Shown: positions 8,482 through 19,589, numbered from the stretch's first letter. The stretch is 64,000 nucleotides of DNA from Bacillus sp. REN16 (GCF_020731355.1 NZ_JAJFZK010000002.1:310001-374000); one strand, 5' to 3'. Numbers and translations are program-made. Notes: generated by a model not told the origin, from the letters alone.

Positions 8482-9672
8482 ATGAAGTCTTATAAATTGA
8501 CATTAGGGTTATTATTAATGAATTTATTCATTGCCTTTTTGGGAATTGGTCTTGTCATTCCGGTCTTTCCAACGCTGATGGATGAATTAAATATAAGTGG
8601 TACTACGGTTGGTTATCTAACTGCCGCTTTTGCAATCTCCCAATTACTTGTTTCACCAATTGCAGGAAAAGCTGTAGATAAATACGGAAGAAAAATTATG
8701 ATTGTACTTGGTTTATTTATTTTCGGTTTTTCAGAGTTATTATTTGGGCTTGGCAAGCATATCGAAATATTATTTATTTCACGCCTATTAGGTGGGGTAA
8801 GTGCTGCATTCATTATGCCGGGTGTTACTGCTTATATTGCTGATATTACAACTTTGGAAACTCGCCCGAAAGCGCTCGGTTATATGTCAGCTGCAATTAG
8901 TACAGGATTTATTATTGGTCCAGGTATCGGTGGATTTCTGGCGGAATTTGGAACCCGTACACCATTCTTCTTTGCTGGTGCACTTGGAACAATAGCTGCC
9001 ATTCTAACCATTATTTTGATTTCTGAACCTGAGCGTGCAACTGAAAATAATGAACAACCTTCAGAAGATCAAATTGGAGCCAAGCGTATTTTTGCTCCAA
9101 AATATTTCATTGCGTTTATATTAATTTTTATTGCCTCGTTTGGTTTGGCTGCGTTTGAATCGTTCTTTAGTTTATTTGTGGATCACAAATTTCAATTTAC
9201 ACCATCCGATATAGCCATTGTGATTACCGGTGGCGCCATTTTCGGTGCCGTATCTCAGGTGCTGCTGTTTGATCGGCTAACCCGAATTTGGGGTGAAATA
9301 AAACTGATTCGTTACAGCTTACTTTTATCCGCATTACTTGTCTTTCTAATGACCGTTGTCCATTCGTATTTTTCGATATTACTCGTTACCTTTATTCTAT
9401 TTGTGGGGTTTGATTTATTCCGACCGGCGGTTACTTCTTATCTTTCAAATATTGCTGGAAATGAACAGGGCTGGGCCGGTGGAATGAACTCTATGTTTAC
9501 AAGTTTGGCAAATGTGAGTGGACCCATTCTTGGTGGAATGTTATTCGATATAGACCTTAATTATCCCTACTATTTTGCAACAGTTATCCTTGCTCTGGGG
9601 ATTGTTTTAACTTTATTTTGGAAGCAGCAAGCAAAAACAGTGAATAAGGTTAAGGCTAGTGTAGCTAATTAG
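8482..9672 (+). CDS. MFS multidrug efflux transporter (Bmr/Blt/NorA type)
   Basis: Protein of 396 residues with twelve predicted membrane segments. The MFS motif A region is GKAVDKYGRK, between segments 2 and 3, and motif C is in segment 5 (GFIIGPGIGGFLA). It should export cationic drugs or dyes in exchange for protons. AAGGAG lies 8 bp before the ATG. It is controlled by the divergent MerR regulator through the 19-bp-spacer promoter. A bidirectional terminator separates it from trxB. Confidence 0.92.
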   Translation: MKSYKLTLGLLLMNLFIAFLGIGLVIPVFPTLMDELNISGTTVGYLTAAFAISQLLVSPIAGKAVDKYGRKIMIVLGLFIFGFSELLFGLGKHIEILFISRLLGGVSAAFIMPGVTAYIADITTLETRPKALGYMSAAISTGFIIGPGIGGFLAEFGTRTPFFFAGALGTIAAILTIILISEPERATENNEQPSEDQIGAKRIFAPKYFIAFILIFIASFGLAAFESFFSLFVDHKFQFTPSDIAIVITGGAIFGAVSQVLLFDRLTRIWGEIKLIRYSLLLSALLVFLMTVVHSYFSILLVTFILFVGFDLFRPAVTSYLSNIAGNEQGWAGGMNSMFTSLANVSGPILGGMLFDIDLNYPYYFATVILALGIVLTLFWKQQAKTVNKVKASVAN

Positions 9673-9673
9673 C

Positions 9674-9704
9674 AAAAAAACACCTCCGCCATGGAGGTGT
9701 TTTC
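9674..9704. terminator. Bidirectional terminator, efflux gene / trxB
   Basis: AAAACACCTCC pairs with GGAGGTGTTTT across a short GCCAT loop. The ends are A- and T-rich and the genes converge. Confidence 0.9.
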
Positions 9705-9708
9705 GTAT

Positions 9709-10692
<984 letters not shown>

Positions 10693-10757
10693 TTATATCG
10701 CTTAGTATTTCCTACCCCTATCCTATAAAATCCTGACAAAATCCGCTATAAATATGC

Positions 10758-12248
10758 TCAGTTTAGGAGTTCTTTAACAAATTTCACATATTTCATAACG
10801 GTCGCCTTCGAAATTTTATATTTTTCTGCTACCTGTTTTTGCGTAATCGTCCGTGACGCGTGATTTCGCCAAATGTATTCTGTTGCAGCCGCCCACGCCT
10901 GCCAGTTTGAAACATTGAACTGCCGCTTAACCGCTTCGTCGTATATCATTAACCATGTTAAATAGAGCTCTTCATTTGCAGAGTCATCATGTTTATTTTT
11001 TGTAAATAACGTGTCAGCAATATTATAACCATCAATGATGTAAGACGGGATTTTCTCGTTTTTTTTCTTTTTAGCTAATACGTAGTTTGCAAATTCCTGT
11101 TCAAGTGTTGCATGAAATTGTATATGCTTTAAATCTTTCCGAGCTAAGGAAGAATTCGTTTTACTCGCTAAAAATAATCCATATAGGCGTTCTTCAATAA
11201 AATCGCCAGTTAACCAACGATCGAGCACATCGCTAATTGGTTTTGTGCGGTCAGATTCCCAAGGAGCTGAACCCTTCTTATTTGGATTTTCTTCCAGCAC
11301 TCGCTTCCACGCATTTTGTGCAACATCATGATGCTCTGTAAAATAGGCAGAATAGGAAAGCCAGTAATAGAAGGTTTCATCCCCTTCAAACCCGCTGCGG
11401 TGTAAATTGCGAAGCCATTTATAAGCAAGATCGTGTCGTCCCACTAACCCGAATGTTGCACCTAGCTTATAGCGGTGCTCAAACAAAATCGGATGAATGA
11501 GCGATAAACGTTTCGTCAGCTCTTTTACCTGCTGATTTTTTCGTTGGTAATATAAAAAGACAAGAGAATTGCAGAGTGCATGCAGATTCCCAGGGTTTTT
11601 GCTCAAAACCTCATCTAGGATTTCAGATGCATTTTCCACATCTCCTGAATAAAAATAGGCTAGCGCCAAATTATTATAAGCAGACCAAAATTCAGGGTAC
11701 TCGCGAATAATTTCTTTTAAAAGGCTCACCGCTTCATCCAATTTTCCTGTTTCAAGGTAATCACGAGCTTGTTCCTGCTTCACAATAAGCTCATCCTGTT
11801 GGTTTACTGAATCTTCGAAGTCGATTTCTTCGAAAGCTAACAAGTCGAGTAAATCCTCCGCATCCTCAGCAAAATCACCATCAGGTTCACGGTCTAAATA
11901 CCATTCTGCATGTTTTCCTGCCTCTTGGAACAACCCTAGATGTGCATAATTATTAGCCATAAAATAAAAGCACTCTGGCATATCAAAATTAGGCTCATCA
12001 ACTATTTTTTTAAGATATTGATTTGATAGAACGTAGTCACCGACTTCTGTCAAGGCAACAGATAGTTGACACAAGAACATCGGCTCTTTCGGCTCAAGCT
12101 CAATTGCACGTTTAAAATGCTTTATCGATTTATATATATCATGCTGGCGATATGCCTTTAATCCTTTTTTAAAATAATATTCTCCCGTCTGGATAAACGG
12201 AATTACCTTTGAACCATGCTGTCTTTTATTTACGTTTTGTTTTTCCAT
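10758..12248 (-). CDS. yvcD: TPR-repeat protein YvcD with C-terminal HTH-like segment
   Basis: Protein of 496 residues. Tetratricopeptide units are visible at about residues 20-150 (GLKAYRQHDIYKSIKHFKRA) and 165-260 (YNNLALAYFYSGDVENASEI). The last 40 residues contain a helix-turn-helix-like stretch (TQKQVAEKYKISKATVMKYV). There is no signal peptide, so it should be a cytoplasmic scaffold or regulator. Its position between trxB and the his operon matches B. subtilis yvcD. Function is unknown in any species I can name. Confidence 0.85.
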   Translation of the reverse strand: MEKQNVNKRQHGSKVIPFIQTGEYYFKKGLKAYRQHDIYKSIKHFKRAIELEPKEPMFLCQLSVALTEVGDYVLSNQYLKKIVDEPNFDMPECFYFMANNYAHLGLFQEAGKHAEWYLDREPDGDFAEDAEDLLDLLAFEEIDFEDSVNQQDELIVKQEQARDYLETGKLDEAVSLLKEIIREYPEFWSAYNNLALAYFYSGDVENASEILDEVLSKNPGNLHALCNSLVFLYYQRKNQQVKELTKRLSLIHPILFEHRYKLGATFGLVGRHDLAYKWLRNLHRSGFEGDETFYYWLSYSAYFTEHHDVAQNAWKRVLEENPNKKGSAPWESDRTKPISDVLDRWLTGDFIEERLYGLFLASKTNSSLARKDLKHIQFHATLEQEFANYVLAKKKKNEKIPSYIIDGYNIADTLFTKNKHDDSANEELYLTWLMIYDEAVKRQFNVSNWQAWAAATEYIWRNHASRTITQKQVAEKYKISKATVMKYVKFVKELLN

Positions 12249-12395
12249 CGGGGTCCTCCATTTTTAAATGCGATGCAGGGGTTTAATCCCTGCTAAATAA
12301 AATATTTCCCAACGTAGTATAACATATAAAAGCGGATGGAACATAGGGGTGCTTGGTTAAAACTGAAACATTTCTAGATAATATTCATGGTAATT

Positions 12396-12580
12396 TGTGG
12401 GTAATGTTACTAATGTGGACAACTTTATCTTTTTATGTGAATCATCTCTTGTTGTTACTGAATTGAGGGGACATATGCACAAATTTACAGATCCGTTTGT
12501 GGATAATGTGGATATCGTGGATAAATAATTCACATTCCAGTAAAATCAGGCATTGAAAAAGGGGACTCATCTGTGGATAA
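12396..12580. promoter_or_regulatory. DnaA-box cluster A (3' side of the his operon)
   Basis: This is a gap of about 350 bp without a gene. Core array: TGTGGATAA (12498-12506), TGTGGATAT (12507-12515) and CGTGGATAA (12516-12524), three head-to-tail 9-mers with zero spacing; the first is a perfect DnaA box. Others nearby: TGTGGGTAA (12396), TGTGGACAA (12414), TGTGAATCA (12436) and a perfect TGTGGATAA (12572) inside the terminator loop. Confidence 0.7.
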
Positions 12581-12590
12581 GTATCCCCTT
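12556..12590 (-). terminator. Terminator of the his operon
   Basis: On the minus strand AAGGGGA pairs with TCCCCTT and TTTTTC follows, 8 bp after the hisI stop. The loop contains a perfect DnaA box (12572-12580). Confidence 0.8.
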
Positions 12591-12597
12591 CGAATAT

Positions 12598-13218
12598 CTA
12601 TCTTCTTTTGTGTAAGACTGACAATACGTCATCAAGTGGTAGCTTTTGTTCACGAAGTAGGACGAGCAAGTGATAAATAAGATCAGCTGCTTCCCATTTT
12701 AACTCTTCGTGATCCCGGTTCTTAGCTGCAATGATGACTTCAGATGCCTCTTCACCGACTTTTTTGAGGATCTTGTCTACCCCTTTGTCAAATAGGTATG
12801 TCGTATATGCTCCCTCAGGCATCTCTGCTTCACGCTCTGCGATCACTTTTTCAAGTTCATTAAGGATGGCAAAGCGATCAGAAGTAACCTCTTTTGCATC
12901 ACCAAGCAGAGATTCATTAAAGCATGAATAGCTCCCAGTGTGGCATGCAGGTCCTGCTGGCTCAACCAAAACCAGTATCGCATCCTTGTCACAATCATAT
13001 TTCATATCGACAATCTTTTGGGTATTTCCGGAGGTTTCGCCTTTATGCCAAAGCTCCTGTCGAGAACGGCTATAAAACCAGGTTTCACGTGTTTCAATAG
13101 ATTTTCGTAAAGATTCTTCATTCATATAAGCAAGCGTTAAAACCTCTTTGCTTACGGCATCCTGAACAATTGCTGGAGCAAGTCCCTTTTCGTCGAATTT
13201 GATGTCTGGTATGTTCAT
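12598..13218 (-). CDS. hisI: Bifunctional phosphoribosyl-AMP cyclohydrolase / phosphoribosyl-ATP diphosphatase
   Basis: HisIE fusion of 206 residues catalysing steps 2 and 3 of histidine synthesis. The HisI domain (about 1-110) holds the zinc/magnesium motif KYDCDKDA and the HTGSYSCF cysteine motif. The HisE helical domain (about 115-206) carries [15 protein letters not shown]. Last gene of the operon; its ATG overlaps the hisF stop by 4 bp. Confidence 0.97.
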   Translation of the reverse strand: MNIPDIKFDEKGLAPAIVQDAVSKEVLTLAYMNEESLRKSIETRETWFYSRSRQELWHKGETSGNTQKIVDMKYDCDKDAILVLVEPAGPACHTGSYSCFNESLLGDAKEVTSDRFAILNELEKVIAEREAEMPEGAYTTYLFDKGVDKILKKVGEEASEVIIAAKNRDHEELKWEAADLIYHLLVLLREQKLPLDDVLSVLHKRR

Positions 13219-13973
13219 CGGACATTGACCCCTTTCTCTTTTAAAACGTTTTTTACCTCTTTAACTGATGTTTCTTTGTAGTGAAAAATACTTGCAGCAA
13301 GTGCTGCGTCTGCTTTACCTTCAGTGAATGCTTCCACAAAATGCTCGGCATTTCCGGCACCACCTGAAGCAATGACAGGTACGGAAACAGCTTCACTTAC
13401 TCGTCTCGTTAATTCCAGATTGAAGCCAACCTTGCTGCCGTCGTCGTCCATGCTCGTTAACAATATTTCGCCAGCCCCAAGTTTGACCACTTCCTGTGCC
13501 CAAGCAACAACCTCCCAATCAGTTGCTTTGCGTCCTCCATGTGTAAATACTCGCCAGCTGCCAAGCTCCTCATCAAATTTCGCATCGATTGCAACGACGA
13601 TACATTGAGACCCAAAGAAGTCTGCACCTTCTTTAATTAAATCAGGATTTGTGACTGCCGCTGTATTTAGTGATACCTTGTCCGCACCAGCACGAAGGAT
13701 TTTTTTCATATCCTCTAAGGAATTAATTCCTCCCCCTACTGTAAAAGGTATCGCAAGCTCGGCTGCGACTTTTTCGACAACCTCAACCATCGTTTTACGA
13801 CCTTCATGGGAAGCAGAAATATCAAGAAAAACGAGCTCATCAGCCCCTTCTGAATCATAAAATTTAGCTAGTTCAACAGGGTCACCTGCATCACGAAGCC
13901 CCACAAATTGAATTCCTTTTACAACACGGCCGTCCTTTACGTCCAAACATGGAATGATTCGTTTTGTAATCAT
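13215..13973 (-). CDS. hisF: Imidazole glycerol phosphate synthase cyclase subunit
   Basis: (Beta-alpha)8 barrel of 252 residues that closes the imidazole ring using ammonia from HisH. Catalytic aspartates lie in [19 protein letters not shown] (Asp11) and [13 protein letters not shown] (about Asp130). The phosphate-binding loop [11 protein letters not shown] is intact. It overlaps hisI by 4 bp and hisA by 1 bp. Confidence 0.97.
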   Translation of the reverse strand: MITKRIIPCLDVKDGRVVKGIQFVGLRDAGDPVELAKFYDSEGADELVFLDISASHEGRKTMVEVVEKVAAELAIPFTVGGGINSLEDMKKILRAGADKVSLNTAAVTNPDLIKEGADFFGSQCIVVAIDAKFDEELGSWRVFTHGGRKATDWEVVAWAQEVVKLGAGEILLTSMDDDGSKVGFNLELTRRVSEAVSVPVIASGGAGNAEHFVEAFTEGKADAALAASIFHYKETSVKEVKNVLKEKGVNVR

Positions 13974-14707
13974 CAGCCCTTCACCTCTTCCAGCGCTTCT
14001 TGGACGGTAAATTGATTGGTATAAATCGCTTTACCGACAATTGCACCTGAAACACCTTGATCCACCAGCTTACTAAGTGCTTTTAAATCCTCAATTGAGC
14101 TTACTCCACCGGAAGCAATCACTCTTTTGCCCGTTGCAACAGCAAGTGTAGCAACCGCGTCAATATTTGGGCCGCTTAGCATACCATCTGTTGCGATATC
14201 TGTAAAAATAAACGTTTGCGCACCCGCATTTGCAAGTTCTACACCCAGGTCAGTTGCTTTTACGGAAGAAGTGTTTAACCAACCTTCTGTTGCCACATAT
14301 CCATTTTTCGCATCAATTCCAATTGCAATTTTTTCTTTGTATTTCTTCAGCATGTCTTTTACGAATTCCGGATTAGAGATCCCAGCACTTCCTAAAATCA
14401 CACGATCAACGCCATTTTCTATATAGTAGGCAACATCCTCTTCAGTACGGATACCGCCGCCAATTTGAACTTTCGCGTCTAGTTTTCTAGCAACATCAAG
14501 CACATATTGATCATTTACTCGTTTGCCTGCCTTTGCCCCGTCTAAATCCACCATATGGATCCATTCTGCGCCCGCATCTGCGAACGCTTTTGCCATATCA
14601 AATGGAGAATCACCATATACTGTTTCCTTATTATAATCCCCTTGAAGCAAACGAACGCATTTGCCGCCACGCATATCGATTGCTGGGTAAATTGTAAAAG
14701 TACTCAT
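13973..14707 (-). CDS. hisA: ProFAR isomerase
   Basis: Barrel enzyme of 244 residues, homologous to HisF. It performs the Amadori rearrangement of step 4. Motifs: [14 protein letters not shown] with the N-terminal catalytic Asp, [11 protein letters not shown] with the second acid, and [12 protein letters not shown] for phosphate. Its ATG overlaps the hisH stop by 4 bp. Confidence 0.97.
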   Translation of the reverse strand: MSTFTIYPAIDMRGGKCVRLLQGDYNKETVYGDSPFDMAKAFADAGAEWIHMVDLDGAKAGKRVNDQYVLDVARKLDAKVQIGGGIRTEEDVAYYIENGVDRVILGSAGISNPEFVKDMLKKYKEKIAIGIDAKNGYVATEGWLNTSSVKATDLGVELANAGAQTFIFTDIATDGMLSGPNIDAVATLAVATGKRVIASGGVSSIEDLKALSKLVDQGVSGAIVGKAIYTNQFTVQEALEEVKG

Positions 14708-15336
14708 CTTGTCACCTTCTTTTCCACGATTGCAGCGTAGTTTTGGAGAATTTTCAAACCAAGGTCACTGCTTTTTTCCGGATGAAACTGGGTTCCAAAC
14801 ACATTTTCTTTTCCGACAACCGCCGGAACCTCAACATCATAGGTACTGCTTGCGATCACATTCTTATTGTCAGTGGTCGCATAATAGGAGTGAACGAAAT
14901 AGACATGACCACCTGCAATGCCTTGCAGGAGTGGGGATGGATTTTTTAGCTCCAGGTCATTCCATCCCATATGTGGCACCTTGTAGGAATCGCCACTTGC
15001 TGTTACACCAGGAATTTTCGTGATTCTTCCTTTTAAAAAACCAAGGCCTTTTGTTTGTCCATTTTCTTCGCTTTCTTCAAACAAAAGCTGCATACCAAGA
15101 CAAATTCCCAGGAGTGGCGTCCCTTTTGCAACAGATTCTTTTATAAAAAGAACCAACCCTGTTTCATGTAAAATCTCCATCGCATCCTTGAAGGAGCCAA
15201 CACCTGGTAAAATCAGGCCATCTGCTTTTCCGAGTTCGTCTGGTGAACTTGAAATAAAATAGTCATAGCTCATCCGCTCTAGCGCCTTAGAAACGCTATA
15301 TAAATTCCCCATGCCATAATCGATTATGCCGATCAT
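14704..15336 (-). CDS. hisH: Imidazole glycerol phosphate synthase glutaminase subunit
   Basis: Class I glutamine amidotransferase of 210 residues. The nucleophile cysteine is in [11 protein letters not shown] (about residue 80) and the His-Glu pair in [11 protein letters not shown] near residue 185. It supplies ammonia to HisF. It starts right after the hisB stop. Confidence 0.97.
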   Translation of the reverse strand: MIGIIDYGMGNLYSVSKALERMSYDYFISSSPDELGKADGLILPGVGSFKDAMEILHETGLVLFIKESVAKGTPLLGICLGMQLLFEESEENGQTKGLGFLKGRITKIPGVTASGDSYKVPHMGWNDLELKNPSPLLQGIAGGHVYFVHSYYATTDNKNVIASSTYDVEVPAVVGKENVFGTQFHPEKSSDLGLKILQNYAAIVEKKVTR

Positions 15337-15924
15337 CTACAACATCCCTTTCGTTGATGGGACCCCCTTAACTCGCGGGTCAACCAAAGTTGCTTCATCT
15401 AATGCACGACCTAATGCTTTAAAAATCGCCTCGATCATGTGATGTGTATTGTGACCGTAATGAACAATGACATGGAGATTAATCCTTGCCTCTAATGCAA
15501 GCTTCCATAAAAATTCGTGTACAAGCTCTGTATCAAATGTCCCAACTCGGGAGCTTGGGAAATCTGCTTTCAACTCAAAATGTGGTCGATTTCCAAGATC
15601 AATGACAACCTGTGCAAGTGCTTCATCCATTGGAACAAAGGCATTTCCATAGCGCTTTATTCCTTTTTTATCGCCAAGTGCTTCGCGTAATGCTTGTCCT
15701 AAACAAATTCCAATGTCCTCAGTTGTGTGGTGATCATCAATTTCTGTATCGCCTTTAGCATTAACTGTAAGGTTAAATTGTCCGTGCTTTGTAAAAAGAT
15801 CGAGCATGTGAGACATGAAAGGTACACCTGTATCCAGGTTTGAGATACCTTCTCCATCTACTGTAAAATCTAGTTTTATATCTGTTTCATTTGTTTTACG
15901 TTCAACTTTTGCTTGTCTAGTCAT
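15337..15924 (-). CDS. hisB: Imidazoleglycerol-phosphate dehydratase
   Basis: Monofunctional HisB, 195 residues, with the manganese motifs DDHHTTED and HYGHNTHH. ATG 15924 (MTRQAKVERKTNETDI) aligns with the family N-terminus and has AGGTG about 8 bp upstream. The frame continues to 15969 but that extension is not family-like. About 350 bp of non-coding DNA separate it from hisD, unusual inside this operon. Confidence 0.95.
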   Translation of the reverse strand: MTRQAKVERKTNETDIKLDFTVDGEGISNLDTGVPFMSHMLDLFTKHGQFNLTVNAKGDTEIDDHHTTEDIGICLGQALREALGDKKGIKRYGNAFVPMDEALAQVVIDLGNRPHFELKADFPSSRVGTFDTELVHEFLWKLALEARINLHVIVHYGHNTHHMIEAIFKALGRALDEATLVDPRVKGVPSTKGML

Positions 15925-15947
15925 GATTACACCTGCCATAAGTATTC

Positions 15948-16054
15948 TTATCCACAACCTAAAAGGCAAATATTTCCTTAACCTATATAGGGTTGTGGAT
16001 TATTTTCCACAATATCCACATTATCCACAATCGTTAGTGGAATTTTGTGAATTA
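15948..16054. promoter_or_regulatory. DnaA-box cluster B (inside the his operon)
   Basis: Perfect TTATCCACA at 15948-15956. Then TGTGGATTA (15994-16002) abuts three contiguous 9-mers: TTTTCCACA (16003-16011), ATATCCACA (16012-16020) and a perfect TTATCCACA (16021-16029). TGTGAATTA follows at 16046. It lies between hisD and hisB. Confidence 0.7.
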
Positions 16055-16067
16055 TTTTAATAAATGT

Positions 16068-16265
16068 TCAAAAGGAGGATGAAAAGGACCAAGAAGTTCA
16101 AGGCGGCGCAGCTTTGAGTACCGGAACGTATGCAATTAATACGTGAGGAACGGAGAAGCAAGCCAACGCGCTTCCATAGGATGTGGTGACTTCGACGTTC
16201 GACACAGGACGTGTCGGCATATAGTCGAAGTTCCTCTATTCATGTGTCATTTTCACCGGACTTTT
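16068..16265. repeat. Non-coding insert between hisD and hisB, repeat-like
   Basis: Compositionally distinct, GC-richer block containing self-complementary pieces such as CTTCGACG...CGTCG-like and ACTTCGAC...GTCGAAGT (about 16189-16232). No reading frame. It looks like one of the short intergenic repeats common in Bacillaceae (recalled impression). It occupies a place where his genes normally abut. Confidence 0.45.
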
Positions 16266-16273
16266 TGAATTTC

Positions 16274-17539
16274 CTATTTTAATCGTTCCTCAACTGCTCT
16301 TGCGTGTGCTTCTAACCCTTCTAATCTTGCAAAGGCAGCAATTTTGGGTCCATTGTCTTCGATCGCATGTTTACTATATGAGATGATGCTTGATTTTTTT
16401 GTAAAATCATCCACGCTTAGTGGACTTGAAAAACGAGCTGTTCCGTTTGTTGGAAGGACATGGTTTGGACCAGCAAAGTAGTCTCCAACAGGCTCAGAGC
16501 TATAACGGCCGACAAAAATCGCACCGGCATGTCTGATTTTCCCCACCTGTTCCATTGGTTCCTGCGTCACAATCTCAAGATGTTCAGGAGCTAACTCGTT
16601 TACAACCTTTATTGCTTCATCTAAGTCGCTTGTGACGTATATTGCACCAAAATCATTGATCGAAGCCCTAGCAATTGCCTCACGAGGAAGAAGCGCTAAT
16701 TGTCTTTTAACCTCAATGCAAACTGCTTCGGCAAGCTCCATGGAAGGTGTAACGAGAATACTTGATGCCCGTTCATCGTGCTCAGCCTGGGATAGTAAAT
16801 CAGCAGCAACTTCATTTGGAAGAGCTGTTTCATCTGCTAACACAACGATTTCACTAGGTCCTGCAATCATGTCGATATCCACGTTTCCATAGACTTCACG
16901 CTTTGCAAGGGCCACAAAAATATTGCCAGGTCCGACAATTTTATCAACAGGATTGATTGTCTTCGTCCCAAATGCCAATGCGCCAACGGCTTGGGCACCG
17001 CCAACCTTATAGATTTCTTTAACACCTAGGATATCGGCTGCCACCAATACACCTGCTGGAATCGTACCATCCTTACCAGGAGGGGAGACCATTACAATTC
17101 GCTCAACACCTGCTACCTGTGCCGGAATCACATTCATGAGTACAGATGATGGATAAGCGGCTTTTCCACCTGGTACATAAACACCAACCGCATCTAGTGG
17201 GGTGATTTTTTGGCCAAGTATCGTGCCATTTTCCTTCATTGTCATCCATGATTGCTTAACCTGACGGCTATGGTAGTCTTGGATATTCTCAGCTGCTTCT
17301 TTAATGATTGGTACAAGATTCTCGTCCAATTTTTGATAGGCATCTTTTATCTCTGATTCAGTAACTTTAATATTTTCGAGTAAAACATTATCAAATTTTT
17401 CGGTATAGTAACGAAGAGCGTTATCGCCTTCCTTTTGTACTTCAGAAAGTATTTCTAAGACTGCTTTTCTCTGTTCCTCAGTCCCGCTATCAATTGTCCG
17501 CTTGAGCGAAACAGTATTGGTTACACGTTCAATTCGCAT
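16274..17539 (-). CDS. hisD: Histidinol dehydrogenase
   Basis: NAD- and zinc-dependent enzyme of the last two oxidation steps, 421 residues. Visible motifs: [39 protein letters not shown] and the catalytic Glu-His in ELAPEHLEI. The C-terminal zinc residues are in [18 protein letters not shown]. It lies 17 bp after the hisG stop and before the unusual non-coding gap to hisB. Confidence 0.97.
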   Translation of the reverse strand: MRIERVTNTVSLKRTIDSGTEEQRKAVLEILSEVQKEGDNALRYYTEKFDNVLLENIKVTESEIKDAYQKLDENLVPIIKEAAENIQDYHSRQVKQSWMTMKENGTILGQKITPLDAVGVYVPGGKAAYPSSVLMNVIPAQVAGVERIVMVSPPGKDGTIPAGVLVAADILGVKEIYKVGGAQAVGALAFGTKTINPVDKIVGPGNIFVALAKREVYGNVDIDMIAGPSEIVVLADETALPNEVAADLLSQAEHDERASSILVTPSMELAEAVCIEVKRQLALLPREAIARASINDFGAIYVTSDLDEAIKVVNELAPEHLEIVTQEPMEQVGKIRHAGAIFVGRYSSEPVGDYFAGPNHVLPTNGTARFSSPLSVDDFTKKSSIISYSKHAIEDNGPKIAAFARLEGLEAHARAVEERLK

Positions 17540-17556
17540 ACTAAGCTCGGTCCTTT

Positions 17557-18186
17557 CTATTGGGATACGACTTTTGAAAGTCTTTCTACGATATCGTCGA
17601 TTTGCTGATCCTTTAAGCGATAGCTCACTGGGTTCACGATAAGACGGGATGTGATGTCGGCAATATGTTCAAGCTCGACTAGTCCGTTTTCCTTTAAGGT
17701 TCGTCCGGTAGATACGATATCCACAATTCGGTCCGCTAATCCGATTAATGGGGCAAGCTCAATCGAACCGTTTAATTTGATGATTTCTACCTGTTCTCCA
17801 TTTTCGCGATAATAGCTCGATGCAATGGTAGGATATTTCGTAGCGATTTTTGTCACCGCTCCTTTTACCTTCACATCCGGAAGACCCGCAACCGCTAGAT
17901 AGCATTTGCTAATTTGCAAATCAAGCACTTCATATACATCGCGCTCTTCCTCAAGCATAACGTCCTTCCCCGCAATTCCGAGGTCCGCCACGCCATGCTC
18001 TACATAAGTGGTCACGTCCATTGGCTTTGCAAGCATGAATCGAAATGGCTCATCAGGAACGTCGATAATTAACTTTCTGGAATCCTCGAATTCAGGAGGA
18101 AGATTATAGCCTGCATTTTTTAAAAGCTGTACCGCTTCTTCAAATATACGGCCCTTAGGCATCGCAATGGTTAATTTGTCGGTCAT
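17557..18186 (-). CDS. hisG: ATP phosphoribosyltransferase, short form
   Basis: First, feedback-controlled enzyme of histidine synthesis. At 209 residues it is the short form lacking the C-terminal regulatory domain, so it needs HisZ as partner. HisZ is encoded immediately upstream. The PRPP loop is [22 protein letters not shown] precedes the ATG, and the hisZ TAA abuts the start. Confidence 0.97.
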   Translation of the reverse strand: MTDKLTIAMPKGRIFEEAVQLLKNAGYNLPPEFEDSRKLIIDVPDEPFRFMLAKPMDVTTYVEHGVADLGIAGKDVMLEEERDVYEVLDLQISKCYLAVAGLPDVKVKGAVTKIATKYPTIASSYYRENGEQVEIIKLNGSIELAPLIGLADRIVDIVSTGRTLKENGLVELEHIADITSRLIVNPVSYRLKDQQIDDIVERLSKVVSQ

Positions 18187-19359
18187 TTAATCCTCCCCCT
18201 TTCTTGCTGTTCCTAAGAAAAATGTGTTTTTTGCAAATGCGCTCGTGCATGAATCCACGTCCTTGATGCCGGCGATATCCTGAAGGATGACCCGCTCACC
18301 TTGTTCTCGTTTACTCATGGCAAAACGGATTGCTTCTTCACGTTGTTCTGCACTAAATATCACACAATGAATTTCGGGCTCTTCCTGTGGCAGATCAAGT
18401 GCCTCCAGTAGTCGGTCAATCCGAATGCCAAAACCTGTTGCTGGTGCAGAACGATCAAATTTTTCAAATAAATGATCATAGCGTCCGCCATTTCCAACTA
18501 TAAAGCCAACATTCTTCGCATATATTTCGAAAAGTATTCCTGTGTAATAGCTCATATGGCTGACAAGATTAAAATCTATTTTAATATGTTCTGTTACACC
18601 GAATGCCTCTAATTTTTTCCACAGCATTTCAAGTTCTTCAGCTGCTTTTTTTCCATCTTCACATTCGACTAATTCTTTTGCTTTCTCTATTTTCGTTTCA
18701 TTTCCTCTTAATTGTAATAGGGACATCAGACGCTGTTTATCAATAGAAGAGAGCGGTAATTTTTTCACATGCTCTCTGTAACCAACGTAATTTTTTTCAT
18801 ATAAATAGCGTTGCAGAGCATCGGCTCTTGCTTCATTTCCGACAATCTCCTTAAACAATGCCCTTACATAGCCAATATGGCCGATCGGTACAGTAAAATT
18901 GGTAAGTCCCGCTTGTTTAAGTGCTGCAATCATAAGGGATATAACCTCTGCATCTGCACTGGTCGTTGAATCGCCAATAAACTCAATCCCGATCTGCTCG
19001 AATTCTGCTGGTCTGCCGCCCTCATGCTGTTGGGCACGGAATACATTGGCTGAGTACGCAATGCGCAGTGGGTATTCCCCTTTATATAAACGGGACGCTG
19101 CCACTCTAGCAATTGGAGCTGTCATATCAGGTCGAAGGACGAGTGTATGTCCCTGTGAATCCAATAATTTAAATAATTGACGGTCAAGGATCGCCGATGC
19201 TTCACCAATTGTTTCATAATATTCAAGTGTTGGTGTTTCAATAAATTGATAACCCCAGCTTTCAATTTGAGAAGACATTGCATCGCGAATTTTCTTTTTT
19301 GCTTCATATAAGGCCGGTAATGTATCTCTCATCCCTAACGGTTTTTCAAACATAAACAC
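18187..19359 (-). CDS. hisZ: ATP phosphoribosyltransferase regulatory subunit
   Basis: Histidyl-tRNA-synthetase paralogue that has lost aminoacylation and regulates the short HisG. Class II motif 2 region FRAQQHEGGRPAEFEQ and motif 3 region GFGIRIDRLLEAL are recognisable. The start is taken as GTG 19359 (MFMFEKPLGMRDT), matching the B. subtilis N-terminus and lying about 9 bp after GGTGGTGACG; ATG 19353 is the alternative. First gene of the operon, about 390 residues. Confidence 0.93.
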   Translation of the reverse strand: MFMFEKPLGMRDTLPALYEAKKKIRDAMSSQIESWGYQFIETPTLEYYETIGEASAILDRQLFKLLDSQGHTLVLRPDMTAPIARVAASRLYKGEYPLRIAYSANVFRAQQHEGGRPAEFEQIGIEFIGDSTTSADAEVISLMIAALKQAGLTNFTVPIGHIGYVRALFKEIVGNEARADALQRYLYEKNYVGYREHVKKLPLSSIDKQRLMSLLQLRGNETKIEKAKELVECEDGKKAAEELEMLWKKLEAFGVTEHIKIDFNLVSHMSYYTGILFEIYAKNVGFIVGNGGRYDHLFEKFDRSAPATGFGIRIDRLLEALDLPQEEPEIHCVIFSAEQREEAIRFAMSKREQGERVILQDIAGIKDVDSCTSAFAKNTFFLGTARKGED

Positions 19360-19460
19360 GATTTTCGTCACCACCAAAGTTTGTCTTTATCTATTTTCTC
19401 ATACTTTTCCCAAAATTTCATTTTACTTTAGTTCGTTAATATACTACCGAGATAAAGTAT

Positions 19461-19489
19461 ATGTTACACCTATCCCTTTCATCCGTCAA
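19461..19489 (-). promoter_or_regulatory. SigA promoter of the his operon
   Basis: On the minus strand TTGACG, 17 bp, TAACAT. The leader before hisZ is about 95 nt. I see no T-box signature and no obvious attenuator. Confidence 0.78.
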
Positions 19490-19562
19490 TGAAAAAGTCA
19501 GAATTAAGTTAATTTGGTTGGATAGGTTTTATGTGAATTTTGTGTGCAACTAAGTATCGTTT

Positions 19563-19589
19563 TGTGGATATTGTGGATAATGTTGATAA
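19563..19589. promoter_or_regulatory. DnaA-box cluster C (upstream of the his promoter)
   Basis: Three abutting 9-mers: TGTGGATAT (19563), a perfect TGTGGATAA (19572) and TGTTGATAA (19581). This is the same zero-spacing triplet design as clusters A and B. It lies about 75 bp upstream of the his promoter -35. Confidence 0.7.

Noticed and set aside
19378-19460. T-box or attenuator in the his leader
   Set aside because: No T-box consensus (AGGGTGG-type), no terminator-antiterminator pair and no His-rich leader peptide seen.
12396-19589. Chromosomal or plasmid replication origin
   Set aside because: DnaA-box triplets are present, but no dnaA, dnaN or rep gene and no clear unwinding element lies beside them.
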